Below, piece after piece: positions 36,039-47,656 of a DNA stretch of 64,000 nt. Location: positions 248,001 through 312,000 of the forward strand of contig CAWBRT010000011.1 in the NCBI GenBank assembly GCA_963791145.1. Reading direction: 5' to 3'. The translations under genes were made by a program, and so were the position numbers. Positions within the stretch are counted from its first letter, which is position 1. Every line of letters starts with the position of its first letter. The notes beneath the pieces were generated by a model. It searched no databases and was not told where the DNA came from. It worked only from the letters and a program-made list of their open reading frames with translations. The DNA comes from CAWBRT01 sp963791145. Lineage in GTDB: Bacteria > Acidobacteriota > Terriglobia > Terriglobales > Acidobacteriaceae.

Positions 36039-37070
36039 TCAGGCTTGCTCCTCGCCGCCCGGCTCATGGCGCTTCAGACGCACCACGGTGATCCTGGCGA
36101 AGCCCTCTTCGAACTTCGGCGGACGCAGTTTCTGCGCCATGCGGTGCATGACGTCGTCGGGAACGTTGCGGGCGCGCTTGCGGTTGCGCTCCATGCAGAC
36201 TTCCGCCGGAACGTCAAAGAAAACGGCATGCGCCTCATAGCCGTAGTCGCGCGCCATCTTGATCCAGCTGTGGCGCTCCCGGGGCGAGAGATTAGTGGCG
36301 TCGATATAGTTCAGCGGACGCCCGGCGATGAGCCGCGCCCGCAGCAGCGAGCGCAAGGACGAGAAGACCAGATCCTGATAACGCTGTTCGGTGGGGTTGT
36401 CGAAGAGCAGGCCGCGAACCAGGTCGCTGGAGAGCGGGATGATGTTGTGCCGCTTGAACCACGAGCTTTTGCCTGATCCAGGCAAGCCGATGGCCAGCAC
36501 CACTGCTCCCTTGGACTTGCCATGAGCCGGTGCGGGAGCAGCCTCGGTTTCCGGCCCGGCTTCTGTGCCCAGCACCCCATCGACCTCGGCGGCCTCGCCT
36601 GTCGCCTGCCCCGGGGCAAACGGCAGCATTGCGCCGGGCGTCTTGCCGGGCGCTTCCGGAGCTGGCTGCGGTCTCGCGTTGGTACGGCTCCGTCCTCCAC
36701 GTCCGCGGCGACGGCTGCGATCGCGGCGAGAGTCACCGCGGGCGCCCGGCCCCCGTGCGGATGGAATACCCGCCTCCGCAGGCTCGGCACCCTGAAATTC
36801 CACGTCTTGCCGCAACCCGGCGGAGGGTTCCGCGTCAGGCCTTTCGCTATCGCGAGATGCTAAGGCGTCGGCTGGCGCGGGCTCGCCAGCCTCGTCTTGG
36901 CGCGTCCGCCTGGCGGTGAATTCCTGTTCGTCCGACTCGGGCGGGCGCGGAGCCGCCCGGTCCAGAAACGTGGGCTGCAAAGGAGCCGGGCCGGGCTCGG
37001 CGCTGGTACCCTGCTCTGCCTTGCCTTTCCCTTTGCGCCGCTTCATACGGTCTCGCATCCACTTACGCAT
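36039..37070 (-). CDS. Polynucleotide-kinase-like P-loop ATPase with long Arg/Gly-rich N-terminus
   Basis: 343 residues. The C-terminal 155 residues form a PNK/T4-kinase-like P-loop domain: Walker A AIGLPGSGKSSWFK, then LSSDLVRGLLFDN, NYIDATNLSPRERHSW and AVFFDVPAEVCMERNRKRAR (lid arginines). The N-terminal 190 residues are low-complexity, Pro/Ala/Glu-rich with a basic RRDRSRRRGRGGRSRTN patch like an RGG nucleic-acid-binding tail. Such a fusion suggests phosphorylation of RNA or DNA ends (inference). ATG 37070 has the basic start MRKWMRDRMKRRKGK. Stop lies 57 bases before the namZ start, same strand. Confidence 0.75.
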   Translation of the reverse strand: MRKWMRDRMKRRKGKGKAEQGTSAEPGPAPLQPTFLDRAAPRPPESDEQEFTARRTRQDEAGEPAPADALASRDSERPDAEPSAGLRQDVEFQGAEPAEAGIPSARGPGARGDSRRDRSRRRGRGGRSRTNARPQPAPEAPGKTPGAMLPFAPGQATGEAAEVDGVLGTEAGPETEAAPAPAHGKSKGAVVLAIGLPGSGKSSWFKRHNIIPLSSDLVRGLLFDNPTEQRYQDLVFSSLRSLLRARLIAGRPLNYIDATNLSPRERHSWIKMARDYGYEAHAVFFDVPAEVCMERNRKRARNVPDDVMHRMAQKLRPPKFEEGFARITVVRLKRHEPGGEEQA

Positions 37071-37390
37071 ACGGGGCTTATAACACAGTTACGATGCCAT
37101 CGGGGAGAACTAAGCAGGTACCTCCCGCGACGCGGGGATGAGGGCGACGATCGATGGGGTCCGCCGTTTGGGCGCACTGCTCCTTCCGGCGGTGAGTTTG
37201 CTTCCATGGTTTTATGGATGCTAGCATCGTCTGTTCCGCAGTGTGAGGTCTTCGCTGCCGGGAAGCGCCGCTTTGTCGGCACGGGGGACTTGGCTGTTCC
37301 AGAGCACCCCGCAGCCAGAAGAGGCGCGCCACGGGCCGCGAACAATATCCTAATTCTATAACTTTTGGCACCGCCAGCCTGGAGGCAATT
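37071..37390. promoter_or_regulatory. Divergent intergenic region, PNK-like gene / gapA
   Basis: 320 bases with both promoters presumably inside. An AT-rich block near 37347-37364 (AATATCCTAATTCTATAAC) could carry a -10 element for gapA. The gapA ribosome site GGAGG is at 37381. No riboswitch or repeat seen. Confidence 0.4.
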
Positions 37391-38401
37391 ATGGCAGTTA
37401 AAGTCGGGATCAACGGTTTTGGCCGTATTGGGCGCAATGTGCTGCGCGCGACGCTGGGCAACAAGGACATGGAGATCGTGGCCGTCAACGATCTCACCGA
37501 CCCCAAAACCCTTGCCCACCTGCTCAAGTACGATTCCATTCTCGGCAACCTGCAGCACAAGATCTCCGCTACGGCGGACGCCATCGACGTCGACGGCCGC
37601 AAGATCCGCGTTTTCGCGGAAAAGGATCCCGCCAAGCTGGACTGGCAATCACAGGGCGTGCAGGTAGTGGTGGAGTCGACCGGACGCTTCACCGATGCCA
37701 ACCAGGCTAAGGCGCACCTGCGCGGCCCGGTCAAGAAGGTCATCATCTCGGCGCCGGCCAAGAACGAGGACATCACCATCGTGATGGGTGTCAACCATGA
37801 CCAATACGATCCCGGCAAACACCACATCATTTCCAATGCCTCTTGCACCACCAATTGCCTGGGCCCGGTCGCCAAGGTTCTCAACGACAAGTTCACCATC
37901 CAGAAAGGCACGATGACCACGATCCACTCCTACACCAACGATCAGGTCATCCTGGACTTCCCGCACAAGGACCTGCGGCGTGCCCGCGCCGCCGCCCTGT
38001 CGATGATTCCCACCTCGACCGGAGCGGCCAAGGCAATCTACCTGGCGATTCCTGAGCTGAAGGGCAAGCTCGACGGATTCGCCGTGCGCGTGCCCACGCC
38101 CAACGTTTCCGTGGTGGACCTGGTGGTCCTCACCGGAAAGGAGACCAGCGTGGAAGAGGTCAACGGCGCCCTCAAGAAAGCCAGCGAGGCGGGCCCACTC
38201 AAGGGATACCTGGGCTACGAGGAAGAGGAACTGGTTTCCTGCGACTTCCGCGGCGACCCGCGCTCTTCCATCGTCGATGCCAAGCTGACTCGCGTGGTCG
38301 GCGGAAACTGCGTTAAAGTGATCTCCTGGTACGACAACGAATGGGGTTATAGCTGCCGGGTTCGGGACCTGATCACGTTTCTGGCGAGCAAGGGACTCTA
38401 A
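37391..38401 (+). CDS. gapA: Glyceraldehyde-3-phosphate dehydrogenase, type I
   Basis: 336 residues, intact. Oxidises and phosphorylates G3P with NAD in glycolysis. NAD-binding start VGINGFGRIGRNVLRA, catalytic cysteine in SNASCTTNCLGP, TTIHSYTNDQ, RRARAAALSMIPTSTGAAKA, and WYDNEWGYSCRVRDL at the C-terminus. Ribosome site GGAGG sits about 6 bases before ATG 37391. First gene of a plus-strand glycolytic set; pgk follows after a 196-base repeat-filled gap. Confidence 0.98.
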   Translation: MAVKVGINGFGRIGRNVLRATLGNKDMEIVAVNDLTDPKTLAHLLKYDSILGNLQHKISATADAIDVDGRKIRVFAEKDPAKLDWQSQGVQVVVESTGRFTDANQAKAHLRGPVKKVIISAPAKNEDITIVMGVNHDQYDPGKHHIISNASCTTNCLGPVAKVLNDKFTIQKGTMTTIHSYTNDQVILDFPHKDLRRARAAALSMIPTSTGAAKAIYLAIPELKGKLDGFAVRVPTPNVSVVDLVVLTGKETSVEEVNGALKKASEAGPLKGYLGYEEEELVSCDFRGDPRSSIVDAKLTRVVGGNCVKVISWYDNEWGYSCRVRDLITFLASKGL

Positions 38402-38409
38402 CAATTTCT

Positions 38410-38552
38410 GATTTACGATTTTCGATTTCAGATTGAAAGCCGATGACCTTTCGTTGAAGTTTCAAGGTTCAAAGGTTTCAGAGGTTTCAAAGTTTCAGAA
38501 TTCACTCTCTTGAAACCTTGAAACTCTGAAACCTTGAAACCTCAAACCTGAG
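38410..38552. repeat. Heptad arrays in gapA-pgk spacer
   Basis: First an AGATTGA-class array (GATTTAC, GATTTTC, GATTTCA, GATTGAA, 38410-38437). Then facing GTTTCAA-type (about 38459-38500) and TTGAAAC-type (about 38508-38552) arms of 7-8 nt units that can pair into one hairpin before the pgk ribosome site. Same two classes, in the same order, as at 579-705. Confidence 0.88.
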
Positions 38553-38597
38553 ACGCTGCAGGCTGTTGGGGACGGTACTTGGCTGCAAGGAGAAAGT

Positions 38598-39806
38598 ATG
38601 GCCAAACTTTCCATTCGCGATCTTTCCTTGAACAACCACCGCATTCTGATGCGGGTTGACTTCAATGTCCCGCTCGACGGCGGACGGGTCGCGGATGATA
38701 CCCGCATCCGCGAGACGCTGCCCACCATCGAATACGCTCTGCGGCATGGCGCCAAGCTGATCCTGGCCTCCCACCTGGGCCGGCCGAAGGGCAAGCCGAA
38801 TCCGCAATACAGCCTCAAGCCGGTAGCCGAACGGCTTCGCATCCTGCTCGACCAGCTCATCGGGCGCGGGCAGAACGTCGGCTTCTCGCCCGATTGCGTT
38901 GGCCTGCAGGCCAGCGAGATGGCCGGCAAACTGGAGCGCGGGCAGACCCTGCTGCTGGAGAACCTGCGCTTCCATCCCGAGGAAGAAGCCAATGACGACG
39001 CTTTTTCGCAGGCGCTGGCGTCGCTCGCCGATTTTTATGTCAACGACGCCTTTGGCACCGCCCATCGCGCCCACGCCTCCACGGTCGGAGTGACGCGGTA
39101 CGTCTCCAAGTCGGCCGCCGGCCTGCTGATGGAAAAAGAGCTCGAGTACCTGAGCCGGGCCACGCAGAATCCGGCCAAGCCGTTTGTCGCCATTCTGGGA
39201 GGCGCCAAGGTTAGCGACAAGATCGGTGTGATTCGCAACCTGCTCGACAAGGTGGACACCTTCCTGATCGGCGGCGGCATGGCGTACACCTTCCTGAAGG
39301 CGCAGGGGATGGAGATCGGCAAGTCGCTGCTGGAAGCCGACAAGGTAGAACTGGCGACGCAGTTGCTCCAGGAGGCCAAGGCGCGCAAGGTGAAGCTGTT
39401 GCTGCCGGTCGATCACGTGGTTGCCGACAAGGTGGACGCCAGCGCGAAAGCCAAGATCATTCCCCAGGGTGAGCCCATCCCGGCAGATCAGATCGCGGTG
39501 GATATCGGCCCGAAGTCGATCGAGTTGTTTGCGGCTGAGATCGCGCGGGCGCGCACCATCGTCTGGAATGGCCCGATGGGCGTCTTCGAGATCGACCAGT
39601 TCGCGCACGGCACCACGGCCATTGCGCGGGCGGTAGCCGAAAACGCCGGCGCGACTTCCATCGTGGGCGGTGGCGACAGCGTAGCCGCCGTGCATAAGGC
39701 AGGCGTCGCCGAGCAGATCAAACACATCTCCACCGGAGGAGGCGCATCGCTCGAGTTCCTGGAGGGAAAGAAGCTGCCCGGCGTGGAGGCCTTGACGGAC
39801 AAGTAG
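38598..39806 (+). CDS. pgk: Phosphoglycerate kinase
   Basis: 402 residues, intact. Transfers phosphate from 1,3-bisphosphoglycerate to ADP. N-domain: MRVDFNVPLDGG, LASHLGRPKG, LLLENLRFHPEEEAND, VNDAFGTAHRAHAS; C-domain: AILGGAKVSDKIGV, FLIGGGMAYTFLKAQG, VWNGPMGVFE and GGGDSVAAV with the final STGGGASLEFLEGK. AAGGAG lies about 6 bases before ATG 38598. Confidence 0.98.
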   Translation: MAKLSIRDLSLNNHRILMRVDFNVPLDGGRVADDTRIRETLPTIEYALRHGAKLILASHLGRPKGKPNPQYSLKPVAERLRILLDQLIGRGQNVGFSPDCVGLQASEMAGKLERGQTLLLENLRFHPEEEANDDAFSQALASLADFYVNDAFGTAHRAHASTVGVTRYVSKSAAGLLMEKELEYLSRATQNPAKPFVAILGGAKVSDKIGVIRNLLDKVDTFLIGGGMAYTFLKAQGMEIGKSLLEADKVELATQLLQEAKARKVKLLLPVDHVVADKVDASAKAKIIPQGEPIPADQIAVDIGPKSIELFAAEIARARTIVWNGPMGVFEIDQFAHGTTAIARAVAENAGATSIVGGGDSVAAVHKAGVAEQIKHISTGGGASLEFLEGKKLPGVEALTDK

Positions 39807-39812
39807 TACAGC

Positions 39813-39955
39813 AGTTTCGAGTTTCCAGTTTCGAGTTCCCAGATGCGCGGAAACCCCATGAATTCTTTCCTTAAGCAATGAGGATTCGACGAGCTGCGCA
39901 TAACTCTTTGCTGAAATCTTGAAACTCGAAACTTGAAACTCGATACTGGAAACTG
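39813..39955. repeat. Facing heptad arrays between pgk and macrodomain gene
   Basis: AGTTTCG, AGTTTCC, AGTTTCG, AGTTCCC (39813-39840) face AACTCGA, AACTTGA, AACTCGA, TACTGGA, AACTG (39923-39955) across an 80-base spacer. The right arm ends 8 bases before ATG 39963, where a ribosome site would be expected. Confidence 0.85.
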
Positions 39956-39962
39956 TTTTCTT

Positions 39963-40574
39963 ATGGCTGACTATTACCAACTCGACCTGGGCGAGGGCTC
40001 CACGCTGGTTTTCCTGCAGGGCGACATCACGCGGCAGGACACCGACGCTATCGTCAACGCCGCCAACTCGACGCTGATGGGAGGCGGCGGCGTGGACGGC
40101 GCGATTCATCGTGCCGGGGGGCCGGCCATCCTGGAAGAGTGCAAGAAGATCGTCGCCGCCCAGGGACATCTGCCTCCGGGCGAGGCTGTATCCACCACCG
40201 GCGGGCGCCTGACTGCGGCATTCGTCATACACACAGTCGGCCCCATCTGGCGCGGAGGAATGCACGGGGAGCCCGCGCTGCTGGCCAGCGCCTACCGTAA
40301 TTCCCTGTGTCTGGCCGACCGCCTCGGCCTGCACAACCTGGCGTTTCCGGCCATCTCCACGGGCGTCTATGGCTATCCGGTAGCACAGGCAGCGCAAACC
40401 GCCATCGAGGTCGCCATCGCCACGCTCGTCGACGCCCGCAACGTGCGCGAGGTCCGCTTCGTGCTGTTCGACCGGCCCACGCTGGATACTTTTCTGGAAG
40501 CGGCGCGCAGCGTCGCCGAACGCCGCCGGGCAGACTGGCGGCTCGACCACGTCACCTCACCGCAGCAAACGTAG
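39963..40574 (+). CDS. Macrodomain protein (O-acetyl-ADP-ribose deacetylase type)
   Basis: 203 residues, the macro fold that binds ADP-ribose and removes it or its acetyl group. Diagnostic: QGDITRQDTDAIVNAANSTLMGGGGVDGAIHRAGG, of which the NAAN and GGGGVDGAIH parts line the site, then HTVGPIW and FPAISTGVYGYP. This is the MacroD/YmdB (E. coli) class. ATG 39963 is chosen as the upstream in-frame ATG reading is translated repeat. It lies inside gapA-pgk-tpiA, which is unusual; link to NAD use by GapA is speculation. Confidence 0.93.
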   Translation: MADYYQLDLGEGSTLVFLQGDITRQDTDAIVNAANSTLMGGGGVDGAIHRAGGPAILEECKKIVAAQGHLPPGEAVSTTGGRLTAAFVIHTVGPIWRGGMHGEPALLASAYRNSLCLADRLGLHNLAFPAISTGVYGYPVAQAAQTAIEVAIATLVDARNVREVRFVLFDRPTLDTFLEAARSVAERRRADWRLDHVTSPQQT

Positions 40575-40618
40575 TACGCAGCTTGCCGGAGATCCCGGAA
40601 GAAAGCCCGGAAAAAAGA

Positions 40619-41371
40619 ATGACACGAAAAAAAATCATCGCCGCCAATTGGAAAATGTACAAGACGGTTCAGGAAGCGCAGGCTTTCCTGGAGGCCTTTC
40701 TGCCGCTGGTCAAGGATCATGAGCGCGACGAAATCGTCATCTGCCCGCCCTACGTCGACATACCCGCCGTAGTGGAGGGCTGCCGCGGCTCCAAGGTCAA
40801 GGTGGGCGCACAGAATGTGTACTGGGAGAAGGAGGGCGCCTTCACCGGCGCGGTCTCGGCGGCCATGCTGGTTGGCGCCGGCTGCGAGTTCGTGATCGTC
40901 GGCCATTCCGAGCGGCGGCAGTATTTCGGCGAGACCGACGATACGGTGAACCGCCGGCTGAAGAGCGCGCTCGAGGCCGGGCTGTCGCTCATCCTCTGCG
41001 TCGGCGAGGTGCTGGAGGAGCGCGAAGCCAAGCTCACCGAGGACGTGCTGCGCCGCCAGTGCACGCGCGCCTTCAACGGCATCTCCGCCCGCAAGGCCGC
41101 CAAACTGAGCATCGCCTACGAACCGGTGTGGGCCATCGGCACCGGCAAGACGGCGACTCCGCAGATGGCCGCCGACGCTCACGTGGTCATCCGCGAAGAG
41201 GCCGCCAATTCCTTCGGCAAGGAATTCGCCAAGGGCATGCGCATTCTGTATGGGGGCAGCGTCAAGCCGGAGAATGCCAAAGCACTGATGTCCGAGCAGG
41301 AAATAGACGGCGCGCTGGTGGGAGGCGCCAGCCTCAGCCCCGAGTCGTTTGCGGCCATCGTAAAGTACTGA
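40619..41371 (+). CDS. tpiA: Triosephosphate isomerase
   Basis: 250 residues, intact TIM barrel; interconverts DHAP and G3P. Active-site Lys in AANWKMYKT, His in IVGHSERRQYFGE, Glu in AYEPVWAIGTGKTA, phosphate loop ILYGGSVKPENA and GALVGGASL. ATG 40619 follows an A/G-rich stretch (GGAAAAAAGA) as a weak ribosome site. Last gene of the glycolytic set, followed by a strong hairpin. Confidence 0.98.
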   Translation: MTRKKIIAANWKMYKTVQEAQAFLEAFLPLVKDHERDEIVICPPYVDIPAVVEGCRGSKVKVGAQNVYWEKEGAFTGAVSAAMLVGAGCEFVIVGHSERRQYFGETDDTVNRRLKSALEAGLSLILCVGEVLEEREAKLTEDVLRRQCTRAFNGISARKAAKLSIAYEPVWAIGTGKTATPQMAADAHVVIREEAANSFGKEFAKGMRILYGGSVKPENAKALMSEQEIDGALVGGASLSPESFAAIVKY

Positions 41372-41425
41372 CGGAGAAAATTGCCGATCAGCTTAGGCGA
41401 GCGGGCCCCGATCCGGATCCGGGGG

Positions 41426-41455
41426 CCCCGGCAAACACTTTTGTGTTTGCTGGGG
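41426..41455. terminator. Strong hairpin between tpiA and a converging gene
   Basis: CCCCGGCAAACAC (41426-41438), loop TTTT, GTGTTTGCTGGGG (41443-41455): a 13-bp stem with one G-U. It lies between convergent genes and could terminate both. The stem belongs to a dispersed palindrome family with copies at 25950 and 42370. Confidence 0.7.
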
Positions 41456-41473
41456 TGAAGGATCAGCCCACAG

Positions 41474-42040
41474 CTACTTTGCCGGGTCGGCGAGCATGGA
41501 ATCCTGGGGATCGCCCGTAGAAGAGAGCACTTTGATCCATAACTCTTGTTCCGTCTTGAATGCCTCCTCGAGCCCCGTCACGGGGATAAGGTGCAGTGTG
41601 CGGGAACTCATACGCCCGGTGGTGACCACGGCAGCTTTCTTGAGCACACCCGCCGAGTTGGTCACATAAACGAGCGGTCGCCCGCCGGCTTGTGATATCA
41701 GCATGACGGTATCGTTCCTCAGCTCGTCGATGACGTAAATGGCGTGCATGTCGTCCTCTGTTGACAGGCTAAAAGCGGCCAGCCGCGGCATATTGACGTT
41801 GACCAGCCCCAAATCGTGCCCGATGTAATCGGGCACCTGCATGCGACGGCCGCGTTTCTGCACCTGCACGATGGCCGCGTAGAATCGCGGATCTGCGCCC
41901 GGAGGCAACTTCTCCACCTTCGCCTTTTTCTCCTTCGGGAGGGGCGCTGCCTTTGCCGTTGCCGGGGAGATCGCACACAGACCAAGTAAGACTCCGGCCG
42001 ATACAGCCGCCACGCAGAGGTAACTTTGCCACTTGGACAT
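41474..42040 (-). CDS. Exported hypothetical protein
   Basis: 188 residues. Signal peptide MSKWQSYLCVAAVSAGVLLGLC with cleavage near ATAKA. The mature part starts with a Lys/Glu/Pro-rich linker, then a mixed alpha/beta region (AAIVQVQKRGRRMQVPDYIGHDLG ... DTVMLISQAGGRPLVYVTNSAGVLKKAAVV). No family recognised. ATG 42040 has GGAG 8 bases upstream; another ATG 6 bases earlier is too close to that site. Confidence 0.65.
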   Translation of the reverse strand: MSKWQSYLCVAAVSAGVLLGLCAISPATAKAAPLPKEKKAKVEKLPPGADPRFYAAIVQVQKRGRRMQVPDYIGHDLGLVNVNMPRLAAFSLSTEDDMHAIYVIDELRNDTVMLISQAGGRPLVYVTNSAGVLKKAAVVTTGRMSSRTLHLIPVTGLEEAFKTEQELWIKVLSSTGDPQDSMLADPAK

Positions 42041-42444
42041 CCACATCTCTCCAAGCTGAAATGACGTGCTCAATGCCGCGATTGTACTTCCGCTATCGCC
42101 GCCTCAGCAAGCGTAAGTAGCACACTTTCAGGGAAACCGGCATGGTAACCCCAGGACTCGGGCGGAATTCCCAAAGACAAGACGTTGTGTATTCATGGCA
42201 TTAATCCAGCCTTCGAGAGGGTAGCCGTAACATTCTCGCTTCTTTGGGTTTTCTTTGGCGAGCTAGCCGCTGTACAATGATTTACCTTTGTAGGTAACAG
42301 TGTACAACTCACACGGGTTCCCCCGTGCCCCAGTCCTGGGGACCGGGCTCCAGCGAAGGCCTGCTTTGGCGTTTGCTGGGGTAGTAACGCCGGTGTTTAG
42401 CCGAAGTGGTTTCACGAATCTGCGAACAAGGAGATGTCGTTTCC
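42041..42444. other. Divergent intergenic region with a palindromic repeat
   Basis: 404 bases between the exported protein (minus) and cytochrome c gene (plus). A dispersed repeat fills 42310-42395: CACGGGTTCCCCCGTG, CCCCAGTCCTGGGG and GTTTGCTGGGGT, the last shared with 25950 and 41443. AAGGAG at 42428 is the cytochrome ribosome site. Confidence 0.5.
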
Positions 42445-42729
42445 ATGAAGCGTTACACGGTATTTGTTGGTCTGTTAGCGTTGGCCTCCACCTTGACTTG
42501 GGGGCAGGGCGCCGATCTGTATAAGACAAAATGTGCCGTCTGCCACGGAGCTGCCGGCGAGGGAAAGGGTACCAATCCCCCGCTAAAGGGCATCAAGATG
42601 AGCGCGGCCGAAGTAGCCACCTTCCTCACCACTGGTGGCGCCAAGAAGCCGCCTCATGTCAAGGCGATGCCTGGGTTGACGGCAGATCAGGCCAAGGCTG
42701 TGGCCGGATACGTCAAGACGTTGAAGTAG
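42445..42729 (+). CDS. Small periplasmic monoheme cytochrome c
   Basis: 94 residues. Signal peptide (MKRYTVFVGLLALASTLTWG) and one class I cytochrome c domain with heme site CAVCH and distal Met in HVKAMPGLTADQ; short helices ADLYKTK and AKAVAGYVKTLK are typical. An electron carrier in the periplasm. ATG 42445 gives a proper signal peptide; AAGGAG is 11 bases upstream, a little far. A terminator follows the gene, so it is probably monocistronic. Confidence 0.93.
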   Translation: MKRYTVFVGLLALASTLTWGQGADLYKTKCAVCHGAAGEGKGTNPPLKGIKMSAAEVATFLTTGGAKKPPHVKAMPGLTADQAKAVAGYVKTLK

Positions 42730-42754
42730 CCTCGCCGCTAGTGCATTTGCGGAG

Positions 42755-42779
42755 AGCCGGCTGCGAGGCCGGCTTTTTT
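42755..42779 (+). terminator. Rho-independent terminator of cytochrome c gene
   Basis: AGCCGGC (42755-42761), loop TGCGAG, GCCGGCT (42768-42774), then six T. Textbook intrinsic terminator, 25 bases past the stop. Confidence 0.92.
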
Positions 42780-42919
42780 ATTGCCACTCGATTTGTCGAA
42801 TTGCTCGTACCGGCCGCGTGCGGCTGCCCTGCACAGGTTATTCGCAGAAGACACGAATAGGACGCTCGTTGCGAAGACCGCTCCCATCCAGAGAGCTCAA
42901 ACCGGGAGTTTAGGGGGAA

Positions 42920-43336
42920 CTAAGGCGCTGGCTGGGCAGCCCGGCGGCGCAGGCTCCACAAGAACCAGCCGATGGTGAGCAGCAGAAGCGCTGCGATGAT
43001 GCCCTGGGATATGACGCAGTAGAGGCACCAGACGCCCAGCACGTGCGCTTCAATGTGGGTCAGATAAAGGGCGAAGGAAAAACCGATGGCCGCCGCGGCC
43101 AGCAACAGGCCGCGCTGCCGCAAGAGGCTGAGGACGCCAATCAGCAGGTATCCGGCGATGCCAATGGCCGCCACCGGGACTCCGTACATGACCGCATAAG
43201 GACTGTGGTTCACCACCCCGCAGTCCCACTTGTCATTCAGGTTGCAGGGCTGATCGTCAGTGGTGTAGTGCACATGCAGAGCCAGGCCTGAAACTATGAC
43301 TCCGGCAATGGCTAACAGAAGAATCAGATATCGCAC
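42920..43336 (-). CDS. Vitamin K epoxide reductase (VKOR) family membrane protein
   Basis: 138 residues with four transmembrane helices. Two redox Cys pairs expected of VKOR are present: PCNLNDKWDC between helices 1 and 2 and WCLYC in helix 4. It would pass electrons from DsbA-like proteins to quinone, forming disulphides outside the membrane. The thioredoxin-fold protein at 31441 is a possible partner. ATG 43336 starts the first helix. Confidence 0.92.
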   Translation of the reverse strand: MRYLILLLAIAGVIVSGLALHVHYTTDDQPCNLNDKWDCGVVNHSPYAVMYGVPVAAIGIAGYLLIGVLSLLRQRGLLLAAAAIGFSFALYLTHIEAHVLGVWCLYCVISQGIIAALLLLTIGWFLWSLRRRAAQPAP

Positions 43337-43440
43337 AAACCCTCGGCCAAGCCCCGCGGGATCCGCGGGGCTGGAGCACGGCAGTGTCTAGTCTACTCCG
43401 CGCGTCCGGAAGACAAAAAGGTTCGGGAACTTGTGGACTG

Positions 43441-43485
43441 CTGGTGCCCCACATCTGCCTGATTTTGGCAGATGTGGGGCGCCAG
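43441..43485. terminator. 19-bp-stem hairpin downstream of carB
   Basis: CTGGTGCCCCACATCTGCC (43441-43459) pairs with 43467-43485 with a single G-T wobble and a 7-base loop TGATTTT. It lies between the carB stop and the VKOR start (both minus) and probably ends the car transcript. No T-tract. Related to the hairpin at 9368. Confidence 0.65.
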
Positions 43486-43509
43486 TCAAGCCAAAGTTCA
43501 CAACCGCTA

Positions 43510-43533
43510 GCACTGAGAACCGGGAACCGGGCA

Positions 43534-43551
<18 letters not shown>
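43510..43551. repeat. Heptad array GAACCGG type overlapping the carB 3' end
   Basis: Six 7-mers: GCACTGA, GAACCGG, GAACCGG, GCACTAC, GAGCTAA, GAACCGC. The carB stop (TAG, 43534-43536 on the minus strand) and its last four codons are inside. Confidence 0.8.
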
Positions 43552-46850
<3,299 letters not shown>

Positions 46851-46976
46851 GAGTCAGGATTTGTAACCTTATAGATTTCTTTTCGTGATTGCTGTCAATT
46901 CGTACTTCCCAGTTCAACGCTTCACCAACCGGCTATTTCTTCCCCTGTAACAGACAGCCCGGCCGTGGAGGGTCTT

Positions 46977-47639
46977 TTAACACTTTCCTGCCTTGGCGCT
47001 CTTTGGAATCGGCGAGACGTTGTCGTCACCATCCCGCCATTTGGACAAGGATTCGGCTTGCTCCTTTAGTCCGGCCTCGTTTTGCAAGGGCGCGGCTTTA
47101 GCTTCAATCTCCCGCCGGGGGTTGTTTTGAAAGGGCGCGGCTTCAGCCGCGCCGCAATCGGAAACTTCGTTCAGTGGCTTTAGCCACTGAGGGACCTCGT
47201 CTTTGATCCGGCCGGGGAAATCCGAGCAGTATGGATAATCTTCTGTCTTCTGCGCCAGCCCTCTTCCGACAGGATTGCGACGAATGTACTCGAGATGTTT
47301 TCTGTAATCCTGCACATCGCGAATTCGATGATCGGAAAATCCAACCTGCCAAATCTCCATCGCCGATCCGAGTTCCTTCTTCGCACGGAATGAGAACCCG
47401 CCCTTGATTAATTGCATCGCCTTTTCCAGACTCACCGATGGAGTAATCAATAGGTGAAAATGCTCCGGCATGAGAACGTACTCGTGCAACAGATAGGCCT
47501 TCGCTCCGTAGGAATCCAAAACTTCCAAAAACAATTCTGCCCAGCGCACAACCTGGAACAGCGGCCGCCTCTGCCAAGTCAGCGACGTAACAAAATACGT
47601 CTGCTGGTTATGGGTTACGCGTTCGCGCTTCGGCCTCAT
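46977..47639 (-). CDS. REP-associated tyrosine transposase (RAYT, IS200-like Y1 family)
   Basis: 220 residues. The single-domain HUH transposase fold: VTHNQQTYFVTSLTWQ, the metal-binding HFH in LMPEHFHLLI, and the catalytic Tyr in DYRKHLEYIRRNP. Such proteins mobilise REP sequences rather than themselves; REP-like palindromes lie on both sides. The domestic core ends near residue 150; beyond it the frame runs through two REP copies, giving the odd tail AAEAAPFQNN / AKAAPLQNEA. It separates carA from carB. Confidence 0.9.
   Translation of the reverse strand: MRPKRERVTHNQQTYFVTSLTWQRRPLFQVVRWAELFLEVLDSYGAKAYLLHEYVLMPEHFHLLITPSVSLEKAMQLIKGGFSFRAKKELGSAMEIWQVGFSDHRIRDVQDYRKHLEYIRRNPVGRGLAQKTEDYPYCSDFPGRIKDEVPQWLKPLNEVSDCGAAEAAPFQNNPRREIEAKAAPLQNEAGLKEQAESLSKWRDGDDNVSPIPKSAKAGKC
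47078..47186. repeat. REP-like palindromes at the 3' end of the RAYT gene
   Basis: A full copy GGCGCGGCTTCAGCCGCGCC (47134-47153) preceded by GTTTTGAAAG, a partial copy at 47078-47102 (GTTTTGCAAGGGCGCGGCTT), and a short AGTGGCTTTAGCCACT palindrome at 47173-47188. All lie inside the transposase reading frame. Confidence 0.88.
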
Positions 47640-47656
47640 TGATTCGAATTCCCTCA

